NCBI GenBank assembly: GCA_029266335.1 | Contig: JAQSXC010000018.1 | Location: forward strand, 1 to 64,000 | Direction: 5' to 3' | Length of the DNA stretch: 64,000 nucleotides | DNA from: Eubacterium sp. | Lineage (GTDB): Bacteria > Bacillota > Clostridia > Acetivibrionales > DSM-1351 | Part shown: in pieces, positions 1 through 8,339 of the stretch | Numbering within the stretch: the first letter of the stretch is position 1 | How the letters are laid out: every line of letters starts with the position of its first letter | Made by a program: the position numbers and the translations under genes | Notes under the pieces: model-generated | Told to the model about the DNA's origin: nothing | The model's input: only the letters and a program-made list of their open reading frames with translations | Databases searched by the model: none

Positions 1-200
1 CATTTTGCTGTTTTATCAAACTCAAATCAAAATTGAAATGTTAACATAAATTTTATATTTTCTTAAAATGTGAAGGATTCTTAGAATTTGTACCATGCTT
101 AAATAAAACGTAACTTGATTTTTAGCCATGTATGCACTATCCTCATAAAGTAATGTTATATATATTTCAACATAGTAATATAGAGGAGAGACTGCTCAAT

Positions 201-1349
201 ATGGTTTTAATTCGACGCAATGAGAAGGCTGTTTTAATGCTGTGTCTTTGTCTATTTCTGTCATTATCCGCTTTTTTCCGGCAGCCTGTATATGCAGAAG
301 CAGGCAGCAAAGCAGTCCAGGTAAGTTATTTCTATATTTCTGCCTGTTCCTCCTGCCACGATACCGAAGAATATCTTGCGGGAGTGTCGGACAGATGCAC
401 TTCTTTTCTTAAAGAAAAGAATATCGATCTTCTCATAAACAAATACAATACAGCTGAGGATGAGAATCTGAATCTTCTTCAAACCTATCTGAAAAAGTAT
501 AATGTACCCGAAAAGGAAAAAGATTTACCTATAGTTTTCTTTGATAAAACATATATTTCAGGCGAAAAAGCTATTAAAGCACGATTTGAAAAGGAACTGC
601 TGGAATTAAGCCCAGAGGATCTAAGTGCATCCGGGGAGGTCAAAAGTGATAAGGATGCAGCTTTCCGGCAGTTCAGCAGTTTCAGGGTTTTAAGTACCTT
701 TGCGGTTGGTTTTGCAAATGGACTTACACCATGCTCTCTTTCAATGCTGCTGTTTTTTATTTCATTATTGCTTGCAAGAGATATCAATGTCATAAAAATG
801 GGTTTGCTCTATTGTGCAGGCAAATTTGTAACATATCTTCTTTTGGGCACCTTGCTGTTTAAAACTCTTGGGAGTATTAATACAGGGTGGCTTGGCAGTA
901 TTATCAAAATACTGATGCTTACAGCCATAGTAATATTTATTTTCCTGAATGCAATGGACTTTATAGCTGCAAAAGGCGAACGTTACGATAGGATCAGACT
1001 GCAGCTGCCTGCCAGAGTCAGGGGCTTGAATCACAAATGGATTAAAGCAGCCGCCAATGCGGACAGTCCGGTCAGATTATTCTGGATAAGCCTGCTCCTG
1101 GGAGTATTGACATCTGTAGGCGAGTTCCTGTGCACAGGTCAAATATACCTTACAACAATTCTTTATGTTTTACATAGCAATACTAATCTGGCTTTTATAG
1201 CTCCGCTGGTAATTATAACATTGCTGATATTTAAGGGCAGAGAGCTGCTTGATGTCTCTGAATTTATACGGAGAAACATGCATTATATAAAACTTATCAA
1301 TATAATAGTTTTTTTACTGCTGGGTATATTTCTCTTTTTCAATCTTTGA
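201..1349 (+). CDS. Thioredoxin-like / CcdA-like membrane fusion protein
   Basis: 382 aa from the ATG at 201, which follows GAGGAGAG at 183-190. The ORF-track start at 132 has no comparable ribosome site. A hydrophobic signal/anchor segment (about residues 10-27) precedes an extracytoplasmic domain with a CSSC pair (C49/C52), as in thioredoxin-fold proteins. From about residue 165 come several membrane segments that begin with a GLTPCSLSM motif, typical of CcdA/DsbD electron-transfer proteins, and a second membrane cysteine appears in GEFLCTG. Such proteins pass reducing equivalents across the membrane to thiol partners outside the cell. The fold and the thiol role are inferred from the motifs; the partner is unknown. 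The next gene follows after 65 nt and may be cotranscribed. Confidence 0.72.
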   Translation: MVLIRRNEKAVLMLCLCLFLSLSAFFRQPVYAEAGSKAVQVSYFYISACSSCHDTEEYLAGVSDRCTSFLKEKNIDLLINKYNTAEDENLNLLQTYLKKYNVPEKEKDLPIVFFDKTYISGEKAIKARFEKELLELSPEDLSASGEVKSDKDAAFRQFSSFRVLSTFAVGFANGLTPCSLSMLLFFISLLLARDINVIKMGLLYCAGKFVTYLLLGTLLFKTLGSINTGWLGSIIKILMLTAIVIFIFLNAMDFIAAKGERYDRIRLQLPARVRGLNHKWIKAAANADSPVRLFWISLLLGVLTSVGEFLCTGQIYLTTILYVLHSNTNLAFIAPLVIITLLIFKGRELLDVSEFIRRNMHYIKLINIIVFLLLGIFLFFNL

Positions 1350-1414
1350 TGTTTATCAGCAAAAACGTTTATCGGTATAAATGTTTATCAGTTAACGGAA
1401 AGAGAGGATTGCTA

Positions 1415-1720
1415 ATGCCTGTTAAAAACATATCTTTTTTAAACGGTCGGAAAGAAGTACTTCGAAGATTTAAATTTACGTCACTTCCAATAAGTGAGCA
1501 AGTGATAATTAATAAAAGTATTGAGTTTTTTTGTGATCCCGAACCTTGCTTCATTCACCGGAGCGCAGTTCTGAAAAGACTCCTGGCAGAAATCGAGGAT
1601 TATTTCAACAGCATGGCCCTGAGTGGCAGCAGTGAAATCAATTGCTCAGCCTTCACTGAACGGTTCGGGGATATGATTAACTTCGGAGAGGGTGTGGAGA
1701 GCCTGAAATTTGATGTTTGA
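1415..1720 (+). CDS. Small protein of unknown function
   Basis: 101 aa from the ATG at 1415 (MPVKNISF), which has AGAGAGG just upstream. The longer ORF-track start at 1346 has no ribosome site. I do not recognise a family. The protein is soluble, without signal peptide or membrane segment, and has two cysteines in a CDPEPC motif near the middle. It lies 65 nt after the thioredoxin/CcdA-like gene and 80 nt before the AraC-type sensor. A small inverted repeat (TTCAGC/GCTGAA, 1753-1773) lies in the gap after it. The reading frame and start are reasonably supported; the function is not. Confidence 0.5.
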   Translation: MPVKNISFLNGRKEVLRRFKFTSLPISEQVIINKSIEFFCDPEPCFIHRSAVLKRLLAEIEDYFNSMALSGSSEINCSAFTERFGDMINFGEGVESLKFDV

Positions 1721-1800
1721 AAAGTGGAAACGGGGCTTTTTTCGAAATATATTTCAGCGGTTACAATGCTGAACAAATCCAATAAAAGGTGGGGACTTCC

Positions 1801-4104
1801 TTGCGGACGAAAAAAAACTTTAAGAAGATTCAGATTTTTAAAGGATTTTTACTATCATATATACTGATTTTGATTCTTCCATTTGCTTTTGGCAGCTTTG
1901 TATACTTTAAGGCTTTGGGCATAATTGAGAAGGATGCCAAGGATGCCAGGATTTTTATGCTGGAACAGAGCAGTACAATCATAGATAATTATTTGAAGGA
2001 TTTAAACAAAACGGCAGTATCAATGTCACTAAATCAAAATCTGAATACTCTGATGTACATGGATCAGCCCGGATACGGGTCTTCAGACGTTTATTACCTG
2101 AGCCTCACTCAGAAAGAAATGAAGTATTTTAATACCTCCACTACCTTTGAAAGCAATATTTATGTGTTTTTGAAAAAAAGTGATCTGGTTATGACAAAGA
2201 CCGATACCGTATTCGGTATTAAGGAATATTATATGACCAACCATTACAATATGCCGTATGATACCTGGAATCAGCAGATCCTCAATTCGGTTCATAAAAT
2301 GGATATTGAGCCTGACAATATAATTACAGATCTGTCAATTCCACAGAATGAAAAGAGATATCTTACCTATGTTCAGACACTACCATTAAGCGCACCCGAG
2401 AAAAAGCTGGGAGCTATAGTTGCCTTAATTAATACCGATGACATAAATAAGCTGTTAATGGCAGTTGACGAGTCCAAAACAGGCTATACTTATATTCTGG
2501 ATAAGAAGGGTAAAGTCATTACAGGAGTATCAAATGACAGTCGTAAGGATTTCCCTGCAATATCTATTGACCCCGGCTCAACCAGCGGATTTTTGTTTGA
2601 GAAAATAGATGGTAAGGAGATGGCGGTAATCTATACACAATCCCAGTTCAACAAATGGACTTATGTTACAGCCCTGCCTACAAAGGTGTTCTGGGATAAG
2701 GCTATATACATTAAAAAAGTCATACTGGCCATAGTAATTATTTCACTGCTGATAGGTGTTGGAATTTCCATATATCTGACAAGAAGGAACCTTCGTCCCA
2801 TTCAGGAAACGATGCTGACTCTTAGAAAAGTATTTAAGGGTGAACTTGGAAATGGCAGAAACGAATATGATTTTCTGAAAAATGGTGTAGCCAAATTGAT
2901 CAATACCCATGAGGAAATGAAGAAATCAATGGAAAACCAGGAGATTTTAATGAAGTCCACCTTTGTTAACAGGCTTATTCATGGTGAAATAAACGATCTA
3001 AGTGAAATTGAAATCCTCTCGGAACATCTTGGAATCAATCTGACAGGTAAAAAGCATACTGCGGCTATTATAGTCCTTAATCGTTTTTCAAATCCTGTAA
3101 ACAGGGAAGCTTTGATTGAACAGGATATTAACAGAGCAATTATTGAAAATGTAATAGAAAAGCATATCGGACTCAATTGTTTCATTCATATAATTGATGC
3201 CGACCAGATTGCACTGATACTGAACTTTGATACCAATGACGATAGGGAATGTGAAAAAATCATTGAAACCATATTTGAAAATGTAAAAAATGAGCTTCAG
3301 GAGATATTTAATATCAATGTGAACTTTGGTGTCGGAAATCTGTATGAGAAGGTTTCTGATATCAATTTATCCTTCAGTGAGGCAAAAAATACTATTACTG
3401 CTTTTAGTGAGGTAAGTACCGACAATTCCATAATATGGTATAAGGATGTAAAGAAGGAGTCCTCGGGATACTACTATCCCGTTGAACTTGAGCTTCAGCT
3501 TATAAATATGGCGAAGTCAGGAAACAAAGCAGATATAGACCGGGTTATGGATATCATACACACAGAAAATTTTGTGCAGCGCAGGCTGACTAATTATATG
3601 GAGTATAACCTTTTCTTTGATATGAGGGGTACTATTATAAAAATTATCGGGGATATAGGCAGCAAACTGGATATAAAAGAGATTATAAGCAGTAATTACA
3701 GCTCCATGGAGATCAAAGATATCTTTAATACCATGAAAACAGCGTATTACAGTATATGCAACGAAGCAAAGAACAAGAAAAAGAGTCATAACAGCCGCCT
3801 TCTGGAAAAGCTTGTGGAATATATTCAGTCAAATTACTTCTCCTCAGAGGTAAGTGCATGTAATATAGCAGCTCAATTTAATATATCCGAATCCTATTTC
3901 TCGCAGTTTTTCAAGGAACAGACAGGGGAGACCTTCAGTGATTTTCTGGAAAAGATGCGAATAAACCGGGCCTGCGAGCTTTTGACCGAGAAGACCATGT
4001 CTGTCGAAGATACCGCCAGACTGGTGGGATATAACAGTGCATATACCTTCCGGCGGGCCTTTAAAAGGGTAATGGGAGTCCTGCCTACGGAATACAGAGG
4101 TTGA
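1801..4104 (+). CDS. Membrane-bound AraC-family sensor-regulator
   Basis: 767 aa if TTG at 1801 is the start; AAGGTGGGG lies 6-7 nt upstream. The ORF-track GTG at 1789 would overlap that ribosome site. Domains in order: a membrane segment (about 15-35), an extracytoplasmic Cache-like sensory region, a second membrane segment (about 300-320, IISLLIGVGISIYL), a short linker, a degenerate cyclase-like region with GVGNLYEKVSDINLSFSEA as in YesN/CdaR regulators, and a C-terminal AraC double helix-turn-helix (about the last 100 residues). This architecture is common in Clostridia and Paenibacilli, where an external sugar signal is thought to reach the DNA-binding domain directly without phosphotransfer. 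It sits just upstream of the importer at 4391 and probably controls it. A strong terminator follows. Confidence 0.85.
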   Translation: MRTKKNFKKIQIFKGFLLSYILILILPFAFGSFVYFKALGIIEKDAKDARIFMLEQSSTIIDNYLKDLNKTAVSMSLNQNLNTLMYMDQPGYGSSDVYYLSLTQKEMKYFNTSTTFESNIYVFLKKSDLVMTKTDTVFGIKEYYMTNHYNMPYDTWNQQILNSVHKMDIEPDNIITDLSIPQNEKRYLTYVQTLPLSAPEKKLGAIVALINTDDINKLLMAVDESKTGYTYILDKKGKVITGVSNDSRKDFPAISIDPGSTSGFLFEKIDGKEMAVIYTQSQFNKWTYVTALPTKVFWDKAIYIKKVILAIVIISLLIGVGISIYLTRRNLRPIQETMLTLRKVFKGELGNGRNEYDFLKNGVAKLINTHEEMKKSMENQEILMKSTFVNRLIHGEINDLSEIEILSEHLGINLTGKKHTAAIIVLNRFSNPVNREALIEQDINRAIIENVIEKHIGLNCFIHIIDADQIALILNFDTNDDRECEKIIETIFENVKNELQEIFNINVNFGVGNLYEKVSDINLSFSEAKNTITAFSEVSTDNSIIWYKDVKKESSGYYYPVELELQLINMAKSGNKADIDRVMDIIHTENFVQRRLTNYMEYNLFFDMRGTIIKIIGDIGSKLDIKEIISSNYSSMEIKDIFNTMKTAYYSICNEAKNKKKSHNSRLLEKLVEYIQSNYFSSEVSACNIAAQFNISESYFSQFFKEQTGETFSDFLEKMRINRACELLTEKTMSVEDTARLVGYNSAYTFRRAFKRVMGVLPTEYRG

Positions 4105-4110
4105 GCCAAA

Positions 4111-4157
4111 GGGATGATACGTTTTCTAATGAAATGTATCATCCCTGTTTTATTGTC
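4111..4157 (+). terminator. Rho-independent terminator after AraC sensor
   Basis: A perfect 10-bp inverted repeat (GGGATGATAC / GTATCATCCC, 4111-4120 and 4136-4145) can be extended by further A-T pairs into the loop. It is followed by a T-rich tail (TGTTTTATTGTCTTTTTT). It separates the regulator from the importer operon, which must have its own promoter. Confidence 0.85.
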
Positions 4158-4188
4158 TTTTTTGTAATTAAACCCATTTAGGCCGGTT

Positions 4189-4225
4189 TATAATCAAATG
4201 TCACATCAAAAAAGGAACTGATTCT
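4189..4225 (+). promoter_or_regulatory. Shared regulatory site, copy 1 (importer 1)
   Basis: The 17-mer TATAATCAAATGTCACA (4189-4205) recurs exactly at 11451-11467 upstream of the SLH-GH27 gene. The following 20 nt match in 14 positions and end in the same GATTCT. A third, shorter match (ATGTCACAAT-N5-ATGAAGT) lies at 28709. The site is about 190 nt before the permease ATG. The 5' TATAAT could also serve as a -10 box, but no good -35 stands at 17 bp. The copies are seen directly; binding by an AraC-type regulator is inference. Confidence 0.6.
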
Positions 4226-4390
4226 ATCTATTTTTTTTAAGCCGTTTTAAAATCACATTGTACTCATCCATATGGCCTGATTCACAGTTATATCAGAAGT
4301 AGAAGAGTGTATGCAGAAAATATTTCAAGCCACAGCTGCAATATTCAAACATACCGAAATAAATAATTAGAATTTTGGGAGGTCCTAAAA

Positions 4391-5353
4391 ATGGCAACAT
4401 CAGATGCAGTAATTCAAAAAGAAAGGAAAGTTTTAAAACAGCCGGGTGTTAAAGGCAACCTGTCAAAACGCATATTAAAACATTGGCAGCTTTATCTTCT
4501 AATACTGCCATCACTTCTAAGCGTTATTATATTCAAATATATACCAATGTACGGAGTTCAGATTGCATTCAGAAATTACCAGCCTGCCAAAGGTTTTATG
4601 GGAAGCCCCTGGGTTGGTTTAAAATATTTTGAGGATTTCTTCAGTTCCTATCAGTTTTCACGATTGCTGATAAATACCCTTTCCATAAGTATTTATTCAT
4701 TAATTGCACTATTGCCTGTACCTGTAATTCTTGCATTATCCTTAAATGAAACCAGATGGAGATTTTTTAAAAAATCTGTTCAGACAATCACATATGCTCC
4801 GTACTTTATATCAACGGTTGTTCTGGTTTCTATAATATTTCAGTTTTTATCACCATATGGCTTATTGAATAATCTGCTGGGTTTGTTTGGGATCGGGAAA
4901 GTTGATTTAATGGCTAATCCAGCCCTTTTTAAATCACTTTATGTATGGTCGGGTGTCTGGCAGCAGGCAGGTTACTACGCTGTCATTTATCTGGCTGCAT
5001 TGGCCGGAATAAATAGTGAACTGTATGAAGCAGCATGGATTGATGGAGCCTCAACCTTCCAAAAGATAATTCATATTGATCTGCCGGGTATCATGCCAAC
5101 AATAATCATTATTCTTATATTGAATACCGCATCTATTTTAAATGTTGATTATCAAAAAATATTACTTATGCAGAATCAGCTGAATATGGAAGCATCCGAT
5201 GTAATTTCAACCTATGTATACCGGCAGGGTCTGGTTTCGGTGCAGTATAGTTTTTCATCAGCCATAGGCTTGTTTAATTCCGTTATATCAATGATTTTAT
5301 TCTACGGAGTTAATTTTATGGCCAGAAAATATTCAGAAACCAGCTTGTGGTAA
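4391..5353 (+). CDS. CUT1 sugar ABC transporter permease (LplB-like)
   Basis: 320 aa, first membrane subunit of a carbohydrate importer. GGGAGG precedes the ATG. Several membrane segments are visible, starting with LLILPSLLSVIIFKYIPMYGVQIAFRNY, a block typical of LplB/YtlE permeases. The cytoplasmic loop that docks on the ATPase is recognisable as EAAWIDGASTFQKIIHIDLPG. It is followed within 14 nt by the second permease and then by a large binding lipoprotein, so the three form one importer. No ATPase gene is present, as is usual for CUT1 systems that share an MsmK-type ATPase encoded elsewhere. The substrate is not visible; an oligosaccharide matching the GH95/GH27/GH38 enzymes downstream is the contextual guess. 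Confidence 0.9.
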   Translation: MATSDAVIQKERKVLKQPGVKGNLSKRILKHWQLYLLILPSLLSVIIFKYIPMYGVQIAFRNYQPAKGFMGSPWVGLKYFEDFFSSYQFSRLLINTLSISIYSLIALLPVPVILALSLNETRWRFFKKSVQTITYAPYFISTVVLVSIIFQFLSPYGLLNNLLGLFGIGKVDLMANPALFKSLYVWSGVWQQAGYYAVIYLAALAGINSELYEAAWIDGASTFQKIIHIDLPGIMPTIIIILILNTASILNVDYQKILLMQNQLNMEASDVISTYVYRQGLVSVQYSFSSAIGLFNSVISMILFYGVNFMARKYSETSLW

Positions 5354-5367
5354 GAGGAGGAAAACAA

Positions 5368-6267
5368 ATGGCAAAGAGTAAACAGATTTTATCTCGTAGT
5401 GACAGGGTATTTCATATTTTTAATAATTTATTTTTGATTGTCTGCTTTATAGTTGTATTTTTTCCGCTGGCAAATGTGGTAGCCCAGTCCTTCAGTGCCC
5501 CGGCCAGCGTTGTTTCAGGAAAGGTGCTTTTTTTGCCGGTTAAGCCGTCCTTGATAGGTTACAAAAGTATTATGGAAGATAAGGAACTGCTGTCAGGTTT
5601 TGTTAACTCCTTTATTTATACTTTTTTAGGAACGCTGATCAGTGTTGTTCTGACAGTCACAGGCGCATACCCGCTGGCAAGAAAAACCTTTGTGGGTAAA
5701 AAGATTTTTACATGGATTTTTACATTTACCATGATTTTTAACGGAGGACTAATACCAACTTATCTTTTGGTAAGAGATCTGAATATGCGCGATACCATAT
5801 GGGCTATGGTACTCCCAAATGCAGTAGCGGTGTGGAATCTTTTCATAGCCAGGGCGTTTTTTGAAAATACAATACCTGACGGTCTCTATGAAGCAGCTGA
5901 ACTGGATGGCTGCAATGATATAAGGATTTTTACATCAATAGTCCTTCCTTTATCTAAACCCATCCTTGCTGTGTTGGTGCTGTTTTATGCAATTGGTATA
6001 TGGAATAACTATTTTGACGGATTGATTTATCTGACAAAGGCATCAAAATTCCCTCTGCAGCTTGTTCTCAGAAATGTGCTTATAAAGTCTCAGATGCAGA
6101 CGATTCTCCAGGCAAGCTCAGGACGGGATCAGAGCGAAATAATGGCTTTGACCGAAGTAATGAAATATTCGATTATTGTTTTTTCAAGTTTACCGGTAAT
6201 GCTGCTTTATCCCTTTATCCAGAAGTATTTTGTAAAAGGAATTATGATTGGGTCGGTAAAAGGGTAA
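5368..6267 (+). CDS. CUT1 sugar ABC transporter permease (LplC/YtcP-like)
   Basis: 299 aa from ATG 5368, with AGGAGG at 5355-5360. The ORF-track start at 5347 lies inside the upstream gene. It is the second membrane subunit, with about six hydrophobic segments and the ATPase-docking loop EAAELDGCNDIRIFTSIVLPLSKP. The ending MIGSVKG resembles the C-terminus common in this subfamily. It pairs with the preceding permease and the binding lipoprotein after it. The substrate is unknown from sequence. Confidence 0.9.
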   Translation: MAKSKQILSRSDRVFHIFNNLFLIVCFIVVFFPLANVVAQSFSAPASVVSGKVLFLPVKPSLIGYKSIMEDKELLSGFVNSFIYTFLGTLISVVLTVTGAYPLARKTFVGKKIFTWIFTFTMIFNGGLIPTYLLVRDLNMRDTIWAMVLPNAVAVWNLFIARAFFENTIPDGLYEAAELDGCNDIRIFTSIVLPLSKPILAVLVLFYAIGIWNNYFDGLIYLTKASKFPLQLVLRNVLIKSQMQTILQASSGRDQSEIMALTEVMKYSIIVFSSLPVMLLYPFIQKYFVKGIMIGSVKG

Positions 6268-6378
6268 AGTTTCTTATATGGAGGAGGTGATGACTTAAAA
6301 GCATTATTTGATCAGTATGGTTCAAATAATATGAGCAAGTAGAATTATCATTAAAATTATTTATCAGGAGGAACATGT

Positions 6379-8082
6379 ATGAGAAAGAAATTAGCATTAA
6401 TACTGAGCTGCGTTTTAAGTGTATCCGCTATTCTGTCAGCATGCGGCAGCAGTTCTCAAACTGCAGCATCAACATCCGCAGGAAACGTCTCGGCATCTGC
6501 CGGCGCAGATACAGGACTGTCTGAGCTTGGACAATTTCCGCTTGTAAAGGAAAAGACAACAATAAAAGCTTTGATTGGCTGGGGAACACAGACAGATATA
6601 AACAAGAACTGGAATACATTGGATTATGAAGAAAAGACAAATGTGCATGTTGAATGGCAGGTAGCTTCTGCAGGTGATTTCAGAGAAAAACGTGCACTGG
6701 TTATAGCAAGCGGAGATCTTCCAGACGTATTTTTAAACGGTTATAACGACTTTACAGCTGCGGATGAAATGCAATACGGAAGTCAGGGAAGCATTATCCC
6801 TTTGAATGACATAATTGATAAAAACAGTATATACTTAAAAAAGATTTTTGATGAAAATCCTTTATATAAGAAAATTGCAACATCACCTGATGGAAATATA
6901 TATTCCATGCCTACATTCTCAGTTTGCTACCACTGTGACTATTCACAAAAGATGTGGGTAAATGTATCCTGGCTTAAAAAGCTGAATATGCAAATGCCGA
7001 CAACTACAGATGAATTTGAGAAAATGCTTGTAGCCTTTAAGGAAAAGGATCCCAACGGTAATGGAAAAGCAGATGAAATGCCTTTGATGACAACAACAGA
7101 CGGATGGCATTACCAATTGGAAGGTTTCCTGATGAACGCCTTTGTAAATTGTGATGCAGATACACACCTCTCATTAAACAACGGAAATATCGAAATGACA
7201 GCAATCAAGCCTGAATTTAAAGAAGGTTTGAAGTATTTAAATAAATTGTACAAGGAAAAATTAATTCCACCCCAGGCATTTACAACAAATGCGACTTCCA
7301 TGCAGAAACTCAATGAAAGCGGAGACGTAGAAGTTGTCGGAGCAATTCCCGGCGGAGCCAACTATATATTTGCAGGCGGACCTGCCGTATCGGACAGATG
7401 GAGAGATTATGACATATTACCTCCTATCGCCGGTCCAAACGGATTCAAATCAGCTCCGAATTATTCTGCAACCAGAGATATCATAACCGGGGACGTTGCC
7501 ATATCCAGTGCTGCAAAAGATCCGGCTCTGATAATGAGATGGATTGACTGGTTGTACAGTGAAGAAGGAACCTTGTGGCATGATACAAATGGAGGCAGAG
7601 AAGGTACTGAATACAGGAAAGCTAACGCCGACGAAGTCGGTCTCGATGGAAATCCTGCAAAATGGACTTCACTTAAAGTTAGAAAGCCTGAAGACAATGC
7701 GGTTTGGGAACAGTTCTTCCCCAGCAATATGACAAAAGAATTCAGAGCAGGCTGGAAATCACCTAAGGAGTGGAATGTTCCAAATGATTCACAGGCTCCC
7801 GAAGTACAATTGTTCCAGGGCTCTAAGGCATACGAAGCTGCTGCTCCCAAGAACGAAGACTCCCTGCCGAACCTCTTTGTAACAAGTGACAAGATATCTG
7901 ATTACACTCGTATAAAGACAGGTATTGACGATTATATCAAGGAATCTATAGTTAAGTTTATTACAGGAAATATGGATGTTGACAAGGACTGGGACAGCTA
8001 CGTTGCAAAGATGAAGAACATCGGTTTGGACGACTATCTGAGCATGGCCCAGGAAGCTTATGATGCTAAATTTAAAAAATAA
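6379..8082 (+). CDS. Extracellular sugar-binding lipoprotein (LplA-like)
   Basis: 567 aa, with AGGAGG upstream of the ATG. The signal peptide ends in a lipobox, LSAC with the lipid-anchored cysteine at C22, followed by a Ser/Ala-rich linker. The mature part is of the long (about 500-550 residue) binding-protein class paired with LplB/LplC permeases. It includes DEMPLMTTTDGWHY, part of the region in which this class often has a D/N-rich loop (here DPNGNGKADEMP, possibly Ca-binding). It captures the sugar outside the membrane and delivers it to the two permeases upstream. High-level expression is plausible from the strong ribosome site. Confidence 0.9.
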   Translation: MRKKLALILSCVLSVSAILSACGSSSQTAASTSAGNVSASAGADTGLSELGQFPLVKEKTTIKALIGWGTQTDINKNWNTLDYEEKTNVHVEWQVASAGDFREKRALVIASGDLPDVFLNGYNDFTAADEMQYGSQGSIIPLNDIIDKNSIYLKKIFDENPLYKKIATSPDGNIYSMPTFSVCYHCDYSQKMWVNVSWLKKLNMQMPTTTDEFEKMLVAFKEKDPNGNGKADEMPLMTTTDGWHYQLEGFLMNAFVNCDADTHLSLNNGNIEMTAIKPEFKEGLKYLNKLYKEKLIPPQAFTTNATSMQKLNESGDVEVVGAIPGGANYIFAGGPAVSDRWRDYDILPPIAGPNGFKSAPNYSATRDIITGDVAISSAAKDPALIMRWIDWLYSEEGTLWHDTNGGREGTEYRKANADEVGLDGNPAKWTSLKVRKPEDNAVWEQFFPSNMTKEFRAGWKSPKEWNVPNDSQAPEVQLFQGSKAYEAAAPKNEDSLPNLFVTSDKISDYTRIKTGIDDYIKESIVKFITGNMDVDKDWDSYVAKMKNIGLDDYLSMAQEAYDAKFKK

Positions 8083-8130
8083 TTTAACAGATAATTAAAG
8101 TAACAGTTAAAGTAATGCCAGGATAACAAG

Positions 8131-8220
8131 AATGCTCTCCACTTTTAAGGAATATTACATACAATCTTCTGAAACAGGATTGAGATCATAATAAACCGGT
8201 AAAGTGCGGGAGCATTTTTG
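8131..8220 (+). terminator. Possible branched terminator after importer 1
   Basis: AATGCTCTCCACTTT (8131-8145) can pair, with one bulge and a mismatch, with AAAGTGCGGGAGCATT (8201-8216), followed by TTTTTG. The intervening sequence has its own small hairpin (CAATCTT / AGGATTG). The large loop makes this weaker than the other terminators in the window. Confidence 0.45.
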
Positions 8221-8339
8221 TCACTCTCACCGTTTACCCCGAAACATTAGTTTTATACTAAAACATATTAGTAATCTACATTTTATTTTGGTGGTAAATT
8301 AGATAAATTTTATATTATTAATTAAAAAGTGAGGAAGTT

